Shown one piece after another: positions 9,018 to 17,633 of a stretch of 64,000 nucleotides of DNA. This DNA is from Paraburkholderia caribensis (GTDB taxonomy: Bacteria > Pseudomonadota > Gammaproteobacteria > Burkholderiales > Burkholderiaceae). The notes under the pieces are model-generated. The model worked only from the letters and a program-made list of their open reading frames with translations. It had not been told where the DNA came from and did not search any database. The translations under genes were made by a program, and so were the position numbers. The number at the start of each line of letters is the position of its first letter. Position 1 is the first letter of the stretch. Where the stretch lies: positions 62,001-126,000 of the forward strand of contig NZ_CP026104.1 of the NCBI RefSeq assembly GCF_002902945.1. Direction: 5' to 3'.

Positions 9018-9425
9018 GGTTCGCCAATAAAGCGCTATTTGGGGAGGCTGAAAGGAGAGAGTTGCGAGAGGGCGCATTGTGAATTGCCTTCGTGCGGGGG
9101 TCAATTGAGCATCCGCGTAGGGTCATTTCCCAAAGAGAAAGGCTTGCTGGGCGGTAGCCGCCCCCATTTCAATGCTCGTGGAGACTGCCCTCACAAATGA
9201 GAGAGGGTGCGCGCGAGGCAGTCGATAAACAATTATTACGTCGACATCCGGTGTGTCAGGACCTAGCGGCGAACTGGGGGCGCAAAGCTGGCCGCTGCAG
9301 CCCGCTGAATATCTGAAAGTGACCGTGAGGTTGAGGGTGGCTATTCCGGGCTCCTTTTTCGCCCCTTCCCTCTGCAAATCACAGTCATCGAGCGGGTCGT
9401 TCTAGACAGGACGATGCGCAAGCGC
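9018..9425. other. Gene-free stretch
   Basis: About 400 bases between the response regulator start and the decayed MHS transporter. No reading frame here resembles a known protein. It should hold the promoter of the two-component operon, but I could not point to a convincing -35/-10 pair. Confidence 0.4.
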
Positions 9426-10318
9426 TCACGAACGACATGGCTGCGAGGAACGCGCCCTGGCGTAGCCGCTATGAAACGTCTGATAGAGCCACTGCGAAAT
9501 CAGACGGGCGGGGCCGCCCGAAATGAACGAGGCATCCTGATAACCTAGCGACGCGCCGGTATAGCGAATCTGCGGCGGGAAGCTTTCTGCAATATAGCGG
9601 CCTCGCTTCCGTGGATCGCGGCTTGGATGATCATCAGCACCACCATGGTTGCGATGACGACCGCATGGTTGCGCGTACCGCGCATCGCAAAATACGGGAA
9701 CGCGAATTAGGCCATGCAGACGCAGGCGGACGGGAACGTACGGCGTCTGCCGATGCGATCGGAAACGTAATCGAAGATAGGCAGGGCGAAACACGCCACC
9801 AAAGCTGCGAGTAGTAAAGCGTTCAGGACAAACTCGCGTTCGATTCGCAGCTCCTGCGAGCCGTATAGCACATCGAAAGTAGTGAGCATGTAGAACGCCG
9901 CCTGTTCGCCCGAACGAGTCAGCGCGCACAGCGGAATGGCGCGCCATTGCTAGCGGACGGCTTCAAGAACCGGCGTCTCGCGGGCGCTCCTTACGGCTGG
10001 CGAAGGTGCGATTCCCTTCGAGAAATTCGCGCATTTCCGGCACGCAAAATCGAATCACGAGCCCAATCACGAGCAAGACGCCGCTGATCCAGAACGGGAA
10101 TCTCCAACCGAAATCCCATGTGCAAAGAATAGCCTCGGAAAGACTAACGCCGCGGCGGTGCCGTAGATGAAAAAGTCGTGCTATTCGATCGTAGTCCCCA
10201 TCATACCGGCCAGTGCCGCGCGCCACTCGATTCTGCATGCGGACGTGCGGGTTCGCCGAACGGATCGACAGTACCCGTGCGGTCGGGCCGCCGCCGTGAC
10301 AATGGCTCTGCCACTCAT
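9426..10318 (-). pseudogene. Decayed MHS-family (proline/alpha-ketoglutarate-type) MFS transporter
   Basis: It starts at an ATG preceded by AAGGAG (10318) and reads GMMGTTIE, then a TAG stop, then HDFFIYGTAAALVF: the family signature GxxIEWYDFxIYG with its Trp codon changed to a stop. Later pieces fall in shifted frames: GWRFPFWISGVLLVIGLVIRF and PEMREFLEGN (about 10130-9990), NALLLAALVACFALPIFDYV then SDRIGRR (about 9840-9740), and SFPPQIRYTGASLGYQ (about 9590-9530). Intact members are about 430 aa. It lies 42 bases after the hydratase gene in the same direction, so it was probably the uptake gene for the substrate of the CoA-transferase/hydratase operon. Confidence 0.8.
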
Positions 10319-10360
10319 GCTTGTCTCCTTGGTGATTTTTTTCGGTAAGGTGGAGCTGGG

Positions 10361-11200
10361 TCAGAAGGTTGCTTTCGCCTGCATGGAAACTCGCTCGTCG
10401 GGTAGCGCGGTCCAGAGTTCGAGATGCTCGCCCTCCCGTGTGCCGTTGAGGGTGAGTGCGTTTCCCAAAATAGCCGGCTGCACGCCCCGGTAGTCGAACG
10501 TGGTCAGCCGCTTGCCGGCGATGCGTTGCGCGAGACTAGCCAGTAGCGTCGCATTCAGCGGCCCATGGATGACCAGGTTGGGATAACCCTCGACATCTCG
10601 ACAGTAGTCCTGATCATAGTGGATGCGGTGGCCGTTGAAGGTGAGCGCAGAATAGCGAAAGAGCGTCGTAGATGTCGCGAGGAAGCTTTCGCGATGCTCG
10701 CCCGGTGCGCGCCGGACTTCTTGGCGCGCGGGACCTCCCGGAGTTGTTTCCTTGTAGACGATATCGTGCTCTTCCGAAACGACAACTCGCCCGCCGTACG
10801 CTATTTCGTGCTGCACCGTGACGAACACGAGCTCGCCAGAGCGGCCCTGCTTATGCTCTACCGCGAGGATCGTCGAACGTTTTTCCACCGTGGCACCTAA
10901 GGGCAACGCGTCGATAAAGCGGACGCGGCCGCCCGCCCACATCCGGTTCGGCAGCGGCACCGGGGGCAGGAACCCGCCGCGCTGGGGGTGCCCGTCACGG
11001 CCGAGCCGCTCCGACGATAGGCCCTCTAGGAAAAAGAGCCAATGCCACAGCGGGGGCAACGGCGCGCCAGTAACGAGGTCCTCGCCATTGCTCCCAATCG
11101 TGGCGGCCATCAGGCGGGCATGGCGGACGTCGAGCACGTCTTCGTCCACGAGAGTCTGGCCCACCCATTTGCGCAGCTTGGTGATGTCGAGCTGGCTCAT
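10361..11200 (-). CDS. Acyl-CoA hydratase of the HTD2 / FAS1-like dehydratase family (itaconyl-/mesaconyl-CoA hydratase type)
   Basis: A 279-residue double hot-dog hydratase. The N-terminal half carries LPPLWHWLFFLEGL and VPLPNRMWAGGRVRFIDALP, hallmarks of the MaoC-N/FAS1-like dehydratase group. The C-terminal half has the catalytic-type segment FNGHRIHYDQDYCRDVEGYPNLVIHGPL, with the Asp/His pair of hydratase-2 enzymes. Length and pattern resemble mesaconyl-C4-CoA hydratase and bacterial itaconyl-CoA hydratase. Its ATG overlaps the stop of the CoA-transferase gene as ATGA, so the two are translationally coupled: a dicarboxylate is activated, then hydrated, possibly to citramalyl-CoA. No lyase is adjacent; a CitE-type lyase is at 44238. 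Confidence 0.8.
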   Translation of the reverse strand: MSQLDITKLRKWVGQTLVDEDVLDVRHARLMAATIGSNGEDLVTGAPLPPLWHWLFFLEGLSSERLGRDGHPQRGGFLPPVPLPNRMWAGGRVRFIDALPLGATVEKRSTILAVEHKQGRSGELVFVTVQHEIAYGGRVVVSEEHDIVYKETTPGGPARQEVRRAPGEHRESFLATSTTLFRYSALTFNGHRIHYDQDYCRDVEGYPNLVIHGPLNATLLASLAQRIAGKRLTTFDYRGVQPAILGNALTLNGTREGEHLELWTALPDERVSMQAKATF

Positions 11201-12366
11201 GCGCTTGCCTCCTCTGCTTCATCCGGGAACTCCTCGCGGATGCGCGCGGTGTGTTCGCCAAGCTTAGGCGCTGGCTTGAAGCACTGGGCGTCCCAAGGGG
11301 CGCGCACGGGGGGAGCGATCATCTGCAGTTCCATGCCGTCCGCCGCCATCGGCCAAGTGCGCAGTGCCGGATGCCCGGTCATTTCGGCGACCAAGCGCAA
11401 CTGGCCATACGCGATATTGGCGTCGCCAAGCAGCGACAGGGCGTCGTCAAGTGTCTTCGTGCTGAATACGTCACCGATCAGGGCGTCGAGCGGTTCGCGG
11501 TTTTGCACACGGGCGTTGTTGGTGGCGAAGCGCACGTCGCCTGCGATGTCTTGATCGCCGAGGAAGACTGCGCAGAAGTTGCTCCACTCGCGGTCGTTCT
11601 GGATGCTGATCACGATGTCGCGTCCTTCGCTGGTGCGATACGCCCCGTATGGTGCGATCGACGGATGCTTGAGGCCCTGCGGCGTGGGAGCGCCTCTGCC
11701 ATAGCGCTCGTGAACATAAGGCACAGTCATCCAGTCGGCGGCGCCATCGAAGAGCGAGACCGAAACGCCCGTGCCCTTGCCGGACCGATTGCGCAGCGCA
11801 AGTGCAGATAGTACGGCAATGGTGGCGTTCATGCCTGCGCCGATATCGCAGATCGAAACGCCGATGCGACCGGGGGCGTCCGGCGCACCGCTCACGCTAA
11901 CGAGGCCGCTCTCGCACTGCACGAGAAAATCATAGGCTTTGAGTTTGCTCGTTTCACTACCGGTTCCGTACCCGGTGATATCGCAGGTAATGAGTTGCGG
12001 ATACTTGTCTCGCAGCGTGGCGCTGTCGAAACCCGCGCGCGAGAGCGCACCGGGGGCAAGGTTCTGAACGAAAATGTCGGCTTCAGCGATAAGGCGATGC
12101 AACAACGCAGCGTCGTCGGCAAGCTTAAAGTCGAGAACGACCGACTCCTTACCGCGGTTGGTCCAGAGGAAGTAGGACGAGTTACCGTTCGCGGCCCTGT
12201 CGTAGCCGCGCGCAAAGTCGCCCTCGGGGCGCTCGATCTTTATCACGCGCGCGCCCATGTCAGCGAGGCGGCACGTGCAAAGAGGGGCAGCGAGCGCCTG
12301 TTCGATGGCGACGACCGTGACTCCGGCGAGCGGCAATGGTTGTTCAGTTGAAGTCTGGCGATTCAT
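11197..12366 (-). CDS. Family III CoA-transferase (CaiB/BaiF/Frc type)
   Basis: A 389-residue CoA-transferase. The start at 12366 is chosen because the family's N-terminal strand follows at once (LAGVTVVAIEQALAAPLCT), then LADMGARVIKIERPEGDFAR and NRGKESVVLDFK. The catalytic Asp is expected near residue 170 in the region ISICDIGAG/VSICDIGAG. It would move CoA from an acyl-CoA donor such as succinyl-CoA to a carboxylic acid. Paired with the hydratase downstream, divergent LysR and broken transporter, the set resembles the itaconate-degradation locus of pseudomonads (Ict/Ich), which supports a C5-dicarboxylate substrate by inference. The 12.4-kb intergenic region contains a LysR-type site. Confidence 0.85.
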   Translation of the reverse strand: MNRQTSTEQPLPLAGVTVVAIEQALAAPLCTCRLADMGARVIKIERPEGDFARGYDRAANGNSSYFLWTNRGKESVVLDFKLADDAALLHRLIAEADIFVQNLAPGALSRAGFDSATLRDKYPQLITCDITGYGTGSETSKLKAYDFLVQCESGLVSVSGAPDAPGRIGVSICDIGAGMNATIAVLSALALRNRSGKGTGVSVSLFDGAADWMTVPYVHERYGRGAPTPQGLKHPSIAPYGAYRTSEGRDIVISIQNDREWSNFCAVFLGDQDIAGDVRFATNNARVQNREPLDALIGDVFSTKTLDDALSLLGDANIAYGQLRLVAEMTGHPALRTWPMAADGMELQMIAPPVRAPWDAQCFKPAPKLGEHTARIREEFPDEAEEASA

Positions 12367-12440
12367 GGATCGTCTCCGATGTTTCTGGTTAGTCGAAGGC
12401 AGTATCGCGGCTCGGCCCGAATAGAAATATCGAGAAAATT

Positions 12441-12455
12441 CAAATGATGCGTTTG
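12441..12455. promoter_or_regulatory. LysR-type inverted-repeat site
   Basis: CAAA-N7-TTTG with flanking TT and AA, inside the 136-base gap between the CoA-transferase (start 12366) and LysR (start 12503). Dyad symmetry and position match a LysR autoregulatory/activation site for the divergent pair. Confidence 0.45.
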
Positions 12456-12502
12456 TCAAATACGAATGCTCATAGCACAATCGAGCTTTGTTGGGGCCGG
12501 CG

Positions 12503-13402
12503 ATGCGGTATGAACTGACGGACTTGAAAGTATTTCTGGCGGTTGCCGAAGAGGGCGGAGTTACACGTGGCGCGGATCGCTGCCACCTTGCTCCTTCATC
12601 AGTGAGCCTAAGAATCAAGGGCTTAGAAGAGGTCGTGGGCGCACCCTTGCTGGTGCGGCTCGCGCGCGGCGTGGTGCCGACGCCGGCCGGGCGCATCGTG
12701 ATGGAGCATGCGCGGCGCTGCATCGCGCAAATAGAGCAGATGAATGCGGATCTGTTGCCGTTTTCGAATGGTCTGGTAGGGCATGTGACACTGTTCGCTA
12801 ACAACAATGCAATCAGCTCGCATTTGCCAGACGATCTCGCGTGTTTTTTCTCGCGCTATTCTAACGTGCGGATTTCCTTAGAAGAGCGTCTTAGCCACGA
12901 CATCGTAGCGGCTGTCGCCTCCGGCCGTGCGGACTTGGGCGTAGTAGCGCTCGAGGCGAATCATCCGGAGCTAGACTTTCACCGCTACCGCGAGGACGAA
13001 CTCGTGGTCGTCACCGCACGCGACAGCGATATTGCCGGACTAGGCGAGATCGGCTTTGGGGGATGCCTTGAGCGTCCATTTATTAGCCTTCAGCCAGGCG
13101 CTGCTTTGCACACGTTCCTCATGAATCATGCGAGCGCACTAGGCGGGCGCCTCGACGTGCGGGTGCAGGTATCGAGCTACGGCGCGATCGTAAAGCTTGT
13201 CGCCTCGGGTGCGGGAATCGGCATCGTTGCGCGCTCGGCCATTGAGAGCGAACTAGCGAGCAATGTCACAGTGCTCAAGCTCGCTGAACGATGGGCTTGT
13301 CGCGACCTGCGTGTATGTGTACTGCGCAACGCACCGGTATTGAATCCGTTTCGGGACCGACTGCTTGAAGTGCTGACCGGCACGGCCGCCGCTTCCGCCT
13401 GA
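12503..13402 (+). CDS. LysR-family transcriptional regulator
   Basis: A 299-residue regulator. The N-terminal winged helix reads LTDLKVFLAVAEEGGVTRGADRC and SSVSLRIKGLEEVVGAPLLVR; the substrate-binding domain starts near residue 90 (GHVTLFANNNAIS). The ATG at 12503 is chosen over the TTG at 12488 because the HTH begins right after it. Divergent from the CoA-transferase/hydratase operon, it is probably its activator, responding to the dicarboxylate or its CoA ester. It resembles the LysR at 43210 in overall pattern (HTH ending EEVVGxPLL, then a similar effector start), and both sit beside CoA-ester genes. Confidence 0.9.
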   Translation: MRYELTDLKVFLAVAEEGGVTRGADRCHLAPSSVSLRIKGLEEVVGAPLLVRLARGVVPTPAGRIVMEHARRCIAQIEQMNADLLPFSNGLVGHVTLFANNNAISSHLPDDLACFFSRYSNVRISLEERLSHDIVAAVASGRADLGVVALEANHPELDFHRYREDELVVVTARDSDIAGLGEIGFGGCLERPFISLQPGAALHTFLMNHASALGGRLDVRVQVSSYGAIVKLVASGAGIGIVARSAIESELASNVTVLKLAERWACRDLRVCVLRNAPVLNPFRDRLLEVLTGTAAASA

Positions 13403-13569
13403 AAGCGCAACCGCTGTTGATCCCTCCGTGGCGCGGGCAGTTGAATTTTACCGCAGAGACTTTGATGATTGGCGACAATTTTCTCTTGCGATACAATGAC
13501 GACGTTCGCGGAGCTTGGCGGCGTTCAGGTGCCGCTCAGGTGCCGCTCAGATGTCGTAGTGGAGTCGTC

Positions 13570-14325
13570 ATGTCAGTTCTGAGAATCCCGAAGGTTGCAA
13601 AAAAGACTGCAGAGGCGCAGGCAGCGGACGTGCTCCGCGAGTCGATCATGTCTGGATCGATCCTGCCCGGTTCACGCGTGACTGAGATTCAGATTTCCGA
13701 TGAGATGGGGCTTTCGCGCGCTACCGTGCGAGCGGCTCTGAACCAGCTTGCAAAGGAAGGACTCGTTTCGCTCATCCCATACACTGGCTGGACTGTCGTG
13801 TCGTTAAGTTCCCGGGATGCCTGGGAGCTCTATACGCTTCGTTCGAGCATCGAGCGGCTCGCGGCGCAGTTGGTGGCTTCGAGCCTGAGTGTGGAGCAGG
13901 CCGAGGTGATCCGCAAGAGCTTTGATCAGCTCGTGGAAGCGTGTCAGGGCCGTAGCCAGAAACAGATTGCCGTCGCTGACTTCTCGCTGCACAAGGCGAT
14001 CATCGTGGCCGCGCGGCACGGCAGGCTGTTGTCTCAGTACGAGTTGGTCGAGCGGCAGATTCGTCTTTACATTCGCTCAAGCGATGCGCTCATTCACGAT
14101 AATGAAGACATCGTGGCGCAGCACCGACCGATTGTCGAGGCGATCCTCGCGGGCGACGTAAACCGAGCCGGCGCGTTGTCAGAAGCCCACAACATGAGCG
14201 AGGGCGAGAAGCTCACTTCCCATCTGCTTTCGCTCGAGGCGAACGCCCAGGCCGAACCGGACGAGCCAGCCACCGCCCGTGGTCGGTTACGGAACCTTAA
14301 GCCGAGGAGGCGGTCGGTCGCCTGA
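13570..14325 (+). CDS. GntR/FCD transcriptional regulator of the enolase-like/glycerate kinase genes
   Basis: A 251-residue FCD-type GntR regulator. The start at 13570 has GGAG upstream and precedes the HTH (ADVLRESIMSGSILPGSRV, then MGLSRATVRAALNQLAKEGLV). The FCD domain follows with LYTLRSSIERLAAQL and metal/ligand residues in DFSLHKAIIVAARHG and EDIVAQHRPIVEAIL. The C-terminal tail is basic and rich in Arg. It lies 152 bases upstream of the enolase-like gene, and two TTGTCGACAA palindromes in that gap are its likely operators. A related GACAATTTTCTC stretch lies upstream of its own gene near 13471, hinting at autoregulation. Effector unknown; a glycerate or hydroxyacid is plausible. Confidence 0.9.
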   Translation: MSVLRIPKVAKKTAEAQAADVLRESIMSGSILPGSRVTEIQISDEMGLSRATVRAALNQLAKEGLVSLIPYTGWTVVSLSSRDAWELYTLRSSIERLAAQLVASSLSVEQAEVIRKSFDQLVEACQGRSQKQIAVADFSLHKAIIVAARHGRLLSQYELVERQIRLYIRSSDALIHDNEDIVAQHRPIVEAILAGDVNRAGALSEAHNMSEGEKLTSHLLSLEANAQAEPDEPATARGRLRNLKPRRRSVA

Positions 14326-14386
14326 GTCGCGGCGGACTTTACTTAGTTAACAGGCACCTTCACGGATTTCTTTCCGCATAAAATAG

Positions 14387-14435
14387 TTGTCGACAATCAT
14401 CAATTATTTTTTTCTCTTGAATAATTGTCGACAAT
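14387..14435. promoter_or_regulatory. Two TTGTCGACAA palindromes, probable GntR operators
   Basis: Core palindromes TTGTCGACAA at 14387-14396 and ATTGTCGACAAT at 14424-14435, centres 38 bp apart, upstream of the enolase-like gene. An extra inverted repeat, CAATTATT at 14401-14408 with AATAATTG at 14420-14427, lies between and overlaps the second site. GntR dimers commonly bind short palindromes with a central G/C step, and the GntR gene is immediately upstream. Confidence 0.65.
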
Positions 14436-14477
14436 GATCAAAAATGCATCGTTCACTCATGGCATAGGAGCCGATAG

Positions 14478-15767
14478 ATGTCCGGGAAGATCACTGATTT
14501 AAAAGCGCGAGAAATCCTAGATTGCCGCGGTTGGCCCACAGTTCAGGCTGACGTTTATGTAGACAATCAGTTGCTTGGCCGCGCCGACGTTCCGCAGGGA
14601 CGTTCGACCGGCACGCATGAGGCATACGTGTTGACTGATGGGGATCCGAATCGTTATCGTGGACTGGGTGTGCGGAAGGCGGTGCAGAACATTGAGGGGC
14701 CGATTCGCGACGTGCTGGTAGGCCGCGATGTCACCGAACAGCGCGCGATCGACTTCGCGCTGATCGATTTGGATGGGACACCTAACAAAAGAAATTTGGG
14801 TGCTAACGCTATTCTGGGCGCTTCGCTCGCGGTTGCCCGAGCCGGTGCAGCGAGCGCGGGCGTGCCGCTTTATCGCTACCTGAATCCGTTCGCACACGTG
14901 CTACCTGTACCGCTCATGAACTTCTTGAACGGGGGCAAGCTCACAGCGAACGAGCTGGAGATTCAGGAATTCATCATCATGCCGGTGGGCGCCGAAAACT
15001 ACGACCACGCGATGCAGATGACTACGGAAATCAACGAGCACTTGCGTGAGCTTGTGATTGCGCGATATGGGATTTTAGCGACCAATACCGGCGACGAGGG
15101 TGGTTTTGCAACGCCTATGAAGGGCATCTGGGAGCCCTTTGAATTTCTCCAAAAGGCGGTGGAAAAAGCCGGCTACAAGGCGGGTTTTGGTGAGGACGTG
15201 GTGTACGGACTCGACTGTGCGTCGAGCCATTGGCATGACAAGGCTACCGGCCTCTACATGCTAGACGGTGTGTCGTACGAGCGAGATGCACTGATCGAGC
15301 TCTACAAGGAAGTCGCTTCGAAGTATCCGCTCGGATCGGTCGAAGATCCGCTTGACGAAGAGGACTTCGACGGATTCGTGGCGGTCACAAAGGCGCTCCC
15401 TCAAACGCAAATTGTCGGCGATGATCTGTTCGTGACTAACGTCGAGCGCTTGCGCGTGGGCGTCGCCCGCGGCGCCGCCAATGCGATGCTCTTCAAGGTC
15501 AATCAAATCGGCTCGCTCAGTCAGGCATTTGATTCTGCGGAATACGCGTACCGCCATGGCTATGGGGTGCAGGTGTCTGAGCGATCGGGCGAGACGGAAG
15601 ATCCGCTCATTTCGGACCTTGTGGTGGCGCTGAACGGCGGACAGATAAAGACGGGCATGCCGATTCGCAGCGAACGGACGTCCAAACACAATCGCCTTCT
15701 GCAGATCGAAGGTGAACTGGGTTCGGTAGCGACATATGCGGGCCATCATTTCCGTCGTCCGCGCTAA
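14478..15767 (+). CDS. Enolase-family paralogue lacking both active-site histidines
   Basis: A 429-residue protein aligning end to end with enolase (2-phosphoglycerate to phosphoenolpyruvate). Kept: Mg ligands Asp246, Glu289 and Asp315 (LDCASS, SVEDPLDE, VGDDLFVTN); catalytic Glu164 (EIQEF), Glu207 (GDEGGF), Lys340 (KVNQIGS), Lys391 (GQIKTG); and Arg369 of the phosphate site. Changed: the loop-2 histidine of GGxHA is Leu155 (NGGKLTANE), the histidine of SHRSGE is Glu368 (SERSGE), loop 1 GASTG reads GRSTG, and DSRGNPTV reads DCRGWPTV. It is therefore not the housekeeping enolase and may have altered rate or substrate. AGGAG precedes the ATG. It is followed by glycerate 2-kinase, whose product is the normal enolase substrate. 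Confidence 0.88.
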   Translation: MSGKITDLKAREILDCRGWPTVQADVYVDNQLLGRADVPQGRSTGTHEAYVLTDGDPNRYRGLGVRKAVQNIEGPIRDVLVGRDVTEQRAIDFALIDLDGTPNKRNLGANAILGASLAVARAGAASAGVPLYRYLNPFAHVLPVPLMNFLNGGKLTANELEIQEFIIMPVGAENYDHAMQMTTEINEHLRELVIARYGILATNTGDEGGFATPMKGIWEPFEFLQKAVEKAGYKAGFGEDVVYGLDCASSHWHDKATGLYMLDGVSYERDALIELYKEVASKYPLGSVEDPLDEEDFDGFVAVTKALPQTQIVGDDLFVTNVERLRVGVARGAANAMLFKVNQIGSLSQAFDSAEYAYRHGYGVQVSERSGETEDPLISDLVVALNGGQIKTGMPIRSERTSKHNRLLQIEGELGSVATYAGHHFRRPR

Positions 15768-15783
15768 TCGCGCGTAACTGGAA

Positions 15784-15802
15784 CGCGCGCTGGCAGCGCG
15801 CG
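15784..15802. promoter_or_regulatory. Intergenic GC hairpin
   Basis: CGCGCGC and GCGCGCG form a perfect 7-bp stem around TGGCA in the 73-base gap between the enolase-like and glycerate kinase genes. There is no T-run after it, so it is more likely a processing or attenuation element than a full terminator. Confidence 0.4.
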
Positions 15803-15840
15803 ATGACCATCTCTGGGGAACGCGAGCGGGTGCAAGGGCA

Positions 15841-17208
15841 ATGACCTATACCTATATCAGAAATAGAGAAGCGCTACTGGCAGACGGCAACGCTGACGCA
15901 CGCCGTCTCGCGCTCGACATAGCCGAGGAGGCCATCGCAGCGGCCGATCCGGGGCTTGCCTTGCGACAGGCAATGTCGATCTCCAGCACAGCGCTGAAGA
16001 TTGGCGACAGGGAGTATGAACTGTGCGAAGAGACACGTATCTTCGTCATCGGTGCAGGAAAGGCAACCTTCCCTATCGCTCAAACCATAGAGCAGATACT
16101 CGGAGATCGGATTTTCAAGGGCTTCGTGATTTGCAAACGAGGGCAGCATGGCGCATTGCGGCACATCGAGATGATGCTGGCAAGTCATCCGGTGCCGGAT
16201 GCGTCATCGCTTGAAGCGGCGCAGCGTACGCGCGCGCTTCTCGAAGAGGTGCGCGCGGGCGACATCGTGCTGAGTTGCTTTACCGGAGGTTCGTCGTCGC
16301 TGTTTGTCGCGCCGGTCGAGGGCGTCACGCTCGAAGAAAAGGCGCGCACGACCGAGATCCTCCTCACGTGCGGAGCGAACATCGTGGAAATCAACGATGT
16401 TCGCAAGCATCTCAGCAGGGTGAAAGGCGGACGTCTTGTCGAAAAGTTGCCTGCGGGCACACGGATCGTGAACCTCACCGTCTCCGACGTCATTGGCGAC
16501 GCGCTCGATTACATTACCGACCCGACGGTGCCGGACCGGTCCTCTTTTGAGGATGCACGGCGTGTGTTGGACAAGTATCGGTTATGGGACCGGCTGCCAC
16601 ATACCGTGACCGCGTTTCTGCGTGTTGGCGCACCTCACTACGAGACCGTACGCGAGACGGCACTCCAGCACTTGGAGATCAACAACGTGCTGCTTGTACG
16701 AACCGACGCGGCGTGCGCAGGCGCTGTGCAGGCGGCGCAGCGCCGCGGCTTACGGGCGGTGCTGCTCTCGACTTTTTTCGAAGGTGAAAGCAGCGCGCTG
16801 GGACGCAATCTCGCTGCGATCGGACGCCAGATCAGGCTCGACGGGCAGCCGGTGAAGCCGCCTTGCCTACTGGTCGGCGGCGGGGAGACCACGGTCACGA
16901 CCCATGGTGCCAAAGGAGTAGGAGGCCCGAACCAGGAGTTCGCAACGAGTGCCGCGCTTGAGCTGGCGGGGGAAGTCGGCATCGTGGTTATCGGCATGGA
17001 CACCGACGGGAGCGACGGCCCCACCGCCTACGCTGGCGCGCTCGCGGATGGCTCGACGGTCAACCTTGCGAATGCGCGTGGCGTCGATCTCTATAGCGCT
17101 CTCGCGCGCCACGACGTTACGCCAGCGCTCGAAGCGATTCATCACACCATCGAAACAGGGGCGACTGGTACCAACGTGAATGATCTGAAGCTAGTGCTGA
17201 TTGTCTGA
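15841..17208 (+). CDS. Glycerate 2-kinase (MOFRL family, GckA/TtuD type)
   Basis: A 455-residue enzyme phosphorylating D-glycerate at C2 with ATP. The N-terminal DUF4147 part includes FVIGAGKATFPIAQTIEQ, the glycine-rich CFTGGSSSLFVAPVEGVTLEEK and NDVRKHLSRVKGGRLVEKL. The MOFRL domain is C-terminal, with LLVGGGETTVTTHGAKGVGGPNQE and GMDTDGSDGPTAYAGALADG. Length matches the family. Its product, 2-phosphoglycerate, is the substrate of classical enolase, encoded as a paralogue just upstream, so the pair would link glycerate to PEP. Downstream genes at 22274-25104 can make glycerate from a D-amino acid through hydroxypyruvate. It probably shares the GntR-controlled transcript. Confidence 0.88.
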   Translation: MTYTYIRNREALLADGNADARRLALDIAEEAIAAADPGLALRQAMSISSTALKIGDREYELCEETRIFVIGAGKATFPIAQTIEQILGDRIFKGFVICKRGQHGALRHIEMMLASHPVPDASSLEAAQRTRALLEEVRAGDIVLSCFTGGSSSLFVAPVEGVTLEEKARTTEILLTCGANIVEINDVRKHLSRVKGGRLVEKLPAGTRIVNLTVSDVIGDALDYITDPTVPDRSSFEDARRVLDKYRLWDRLPHTVTAFLRVGAPHYETVRETALQHLEINNVLLVRTDAACAGAVQAAQRRGLRAVLLSTFFEGESSALGRNLAAIGRQIRLDGQPVKPPCLLVGGGETTVTTHGAKGVGGPNQEFATSAALELAGEVGIVVIGMDTDGSDGPTAYAGALADGSTVNLANARGVDLYSALARHDVTPALEAIHHTIETGATGTNVNDLKLVLIV

Positions 17209-17285
17209 GGCTTCGAGCATCTTCGACAGCGCGGCACATCACGCGCGGCAAATCTGGAGTGCAGTGTGGAAAACCCTGTGAATGA

Positions 17286-17582
17286 AACGATGAACCCGAC
17301 GCAGCGCTTGCGTCCAGTGCCATCTCCCGCTTCACGCAAAACGTACGGGACATCATCGACGATGATGCCAGTATCGATGTACCGCTGCTCTGCCGCCTCT
17401 CGGACATGCCGACGGCTGAAATCGCCTCGCGCGCAAGGGGGCAGCCACCTCTGGCAGAGTTCGGAAACGACGAGTTGCATGCAGCCCTCTCGTCTGCGCG
17501 GCGGGCGAGTGTGCGCAAACGCACGGCCTCGCTGGTCGAGGCACACCCGTTACGCGAGTGTGACTTCGCATCAATCGCGTGA
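17286..17582 (+). pseudogene. Open reading remnant of unrecognised gene
   Basis: A 98-codon frame open from a TGA at 17283 to a TGA at 17580, without a clear start codon or ribosome site. It reads smoothly as protein: SSAISRFTQNVRDIIDDD, then IDVPLLCRLSDMPTAEIASR, ending LVEAHPLRECDF. The amino-acid mix looks coding rather than shadow, so this may be the 3' part of a truncated gene. I do not recognise the family. It fills the gap between glycerate kinase and the Lrp regulator. Confidence 0.4.
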
Positions 17583-17633
17583 CCCGCATTGACAGCGAGC
17601 GCGCCAGCCTTGCGCCCCTAGGGAGGTCACCTC

